DNA of 23,853 nt from Planctomycetaceae bacterium UBA2671. GTDB taxonomy: Bacteria > Planctomycetota > Planctomycetia > Planctomycetales > Planctomycetaceae. The position numbers and the translations under genes are program-made. The stretch lies in assembly GCA_002359185.1 (NCBI GenBank), contig DEML01000066.1:1-23853 (forward strand), in the 5' to 3' direction. The number at the start of each line of letters is the position of its first letter. The stretch's first letter is position 1. Positions 22,146 to 23,853 of the stretch are shown here, one piece after another. The notes below the pieces were generated by a model, which saw only the letters and a program-made list of their open reading frames with translations, made no database searches and was not told the DNA's origin.

Positions 22146-23853
22146 ATGTTCGACCACACAAGAATGCTTTTTTGCACAGCTTCGATTGTCTTTTCAGTGT
22201 TAAGTTGCCCTTCTTTGCAATTACCTGCAGAACTGATCAATCGCCAACCGGATCAATCTGATTTTACTCTCTGTGTTGCAGGCGACCTTCAGGGACAGCT
22301 CCAACCTCATGGTTGTCAGCTTTCCCATGCTTCGACTGACGGTGGTCCCAGCCGCATTGCTAACGTTCTGAAGACTTTCGAATTTGATTCGAAGCTACCT
22401 TCCATTCGACTGGCAGTCGGACAGTCTTTGACCGAATGGTTGGGAGTTAGGAACCTTCAGCATAAGCAGGATGAGGATCGGATTCGTACGCTTCTCAAAT
22501 GCCTGGACGAAATGAAATTCGATGCTGTTGGCATTTCAGCGGAAGATTTGGCCTGGGGGAGCGATCGACTGAGAGAGTTTGAGCGAAATTCAAATATCTC
22601 ATTTGTGAGTGCCAACGTTTACGATAAAGCTTCAGGGAACAGACTGTTCGCGCCGACAACGGAAATCGTGCTGGGAAAAGATCAAAAAGCGATCGTGATT
22701 GGGCTGACCGGAAGTGTGAATGAAAAGTTACCCACCGCAGGGATAGAAGTTCGGAATCCGCAACAGGAATTGAAGGAAGTATTGGAGAGCATCATAGATA
22801 AAGACGCGATGGTCATTTTGCTCAGTACTCTCCCTCGCGAGGAAACGCAAACGCTTGTTGAAAAGATCGCAGGAATTCACATGGTTGTCTCTAAACACTC
22901 CGATGAATTCTCAATCAACGTCGATATGAATGGCCAACAATTCCCATCTTTGATTGTGGGACCTGAAGACATCCTGATTTCTCGAATGACGGGACCGCTG
23001 CCTCCCTCACATTGTGAATTTGCAGGCTCTGAGAAAAAAGATGCCAATACGACAATTTGCTACGCTTCTGTCGTTCCCCTCGATTCTCGTTGGGACAAGG
23101 TCAAGCAGCCTGAGACATTTAAAGTCGGGACAATCGTTACAGATTTCTTTAATAGACATTCATTATCTCTCACACATGAAATGAAAGTCGGACTTCCATT
23201 AGATGTTGCTGAGTATCATTGGGATCTTGGACAATGGGCTAGAGCGGCCGATTGCTATTCCGCTGAGTTTCGATTTTTAAAGAACCGATTTGCTCATCCC
23301 GAACCACTATTTGAAGCAGGCTACGCTAATTTCAAAAGTGGTCGAGAAATTCAAGCGACTGCTCTGCTGCGAGATTATGCCAAAGCAATAGCAAGCCAGC
23401 CCCATCATTTATTCACCGCAGGGCTTATTCCACATCAAGAGGGATGTACAACAGGCCGGACCGAAGAAATTGCTCAATTCTTAAATGGTTGGAACATGGA
23501 AAATCTCAGATCATCCGAGAACTGGTTTGTCTTGGGATTCTATCAATGGATGGCAAATCAGCCGAAGAAAGCAGAGTACTCATTATCTCAAGCGATACTT
23601 AAAAGCCCCAATCATACTCTTTCGTTACTGATTCGAGGTCTGGTCAGACAGGATCAAGGAACACAAGGCTGGGAAGAAGATTTAGTTCAGGTCTGTCATT
23701 CAGAGCCTGAAGTTGCAGAATTGATCGTTAATCTAAGTAGCAATGGATGGATCGTCGGCGGCACTGAACGTCAGACAGAAGCTGTCATAAGTCGGGGAAT
23801 TATTTTTGCAAGCCTGTTGCGTGAGCATTATAAGAAGCCGCAAACATTTGAAA
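22146..23853 (+). CDS. Secreted metallophosphatase-like protein with TPR-like region (3' end outside window)
   Basis: The frame is open from ATG 22146 (AAGGA at 22134-22138) through 569 codons to the window edge. A signal peptide covers about 1-29 (MLFCTASIVFSVLSC). Residues 43-75 (CVAGDLQGQLQPHGC, then TDGGPSRIANVL) resemble the first block of the calcineurin-like 5'-nucleotidase family (G-D-x-x-G-x-L-x-P-x-G-C and GG-x-x-R). The later histidine motifs of an active enzyme are not evident, so it may be a catalytically dead member. From about residue 355 (VAEYHWDLGQWARAADCYSAEF) and on through QPKKAEYSLSQAILKSPNH the helices look like tetratricopeptide repeats. Annotation from N-terminal similarity is moderate. 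The frame is clearly real from composition and the ribosome-binding site. Confidence 0.65.
   Translation, partial: MFDHTRMLFCTASIVFSVLSCPSLQLPAELINRQPDQSDFTLCVAGDLQGQLQPHGCQLSHASTDGGPSRIANVLKTFEFDSKLPSIRLAVGQSLTEWLGVRNLQHKQDEDRIRTLLKCLDEMKFDAVGISAEDLAWGSDRLREFERNSNISFVSANVYDKASGNRLFAPTTEIVLGKDQKAIVIGLTGSVNEKLPTAGIEVRNPQQELKEVLESIIDKDAMVILLSTLPREETQTLVEKIAGIHMVVSKHSDEFSINVDMNGQQFPSLIVGPEDILISRMTGPLPPSHCEFAGSEKKDANTTICYASVVPLDSRWDKVKQPETFKVGTIVTDFFNRHSLSLTHEMKVGLPLDVAEYHWDLGQWARAADCYSAEFRFLKNRFAHPEPLFEAGYANFKSGREIQATALLRDYAKAIASQPHHLFTAGLIPHQEGCTTGRTEEIAQFLNGWNMENLRSSENWFVLGFYQWMANQPKKAEYSLSQAILKSPNHTLSLLIRGLVRQDQGTQGWEEDLVQVCHSEPEVAELIVNLSSNGWIVGGTERQTEAVISRGIIFASLLREHYKKPQTFE

Noticed and set aside
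1..23853. CRISPR arrays, rRNA or complete tRNA genes
   Set aside because: No regularly spaced repeats and no recognisable complete structural RNA genes were seen on reading both strands.

Overview
The window reads as chromosomal DNA of a planctomycete (Planctomycetota, of the Gimesia/Rubinisphaera/Planctomyces type). The reasons are moderate GC, many secreted proteins, a Ser/Thr kinase with an N-terminal zinc-binding segment and a C-terminal LamG-like domain, stand-alone ECF sigma factors, a secreted haem protein of planctomycete-cytochrome type, and two secreted caspase-FGE fusion proteins. The assignment rests on gene content alone.

Positions 1-7950 look like an old mobile/defence island in decay. 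In order: the 3' part of a large serine recombinase with a strong hairpin behind it; the 3' end of an ISAs1-family transposase with its right inverted repeat; a RhuM-family pseudogene with several in-frame stops; an intact AlbA_2 (Schlafen-type) ATP-binding protein; an intact 964-aa SF2 helicase whose C-terminus looks like a nuclease domain; then about 1 kb of broken coding scraps.

Positions 7950-16750 hold two gene sets that converge on each other. On the plus strand are a small secreted protein, an ECF sigma factor, an overlapping single-pass membrane protein that is probably its regulator, and a secreted caspase-like protease fused to an FGE-sulfatase (C-type-lectin fold) domain. On the minus strand are a secreted c-type haem protein, a secreted protein of unknown family and a second caspase-FGE protein. 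The 3' ends of the two caspase-FGE genes behave as variable regions of a diversity-generating retroelement (DGR). Constant codons are identical to the base, and almost all differences fall in the first two positions of codons ending in C, as expected if the template codons were AAC. Between the two convergent variable regions lies a frameshifted fragment matching the C-terminal end of a DGR-type reverse transcriptase. No template repeat is visible, so the local cassette is broken; diversification is either frozen or supplied from elsewhere in the genome.

Positions 17111-23853 hold a membrane Ser/Thr kinase divergent from an ECF sigma factor across a 127-bp intergenic region with an 11-bp palindrome (GGTGTCACACC). 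Two secreted proteins follow in a tight pair; the second is metallophosphatase-like and runs off the window. Versions of GGYGTCACA recur in four intergenic spots, which suggests a shared regulatory site.
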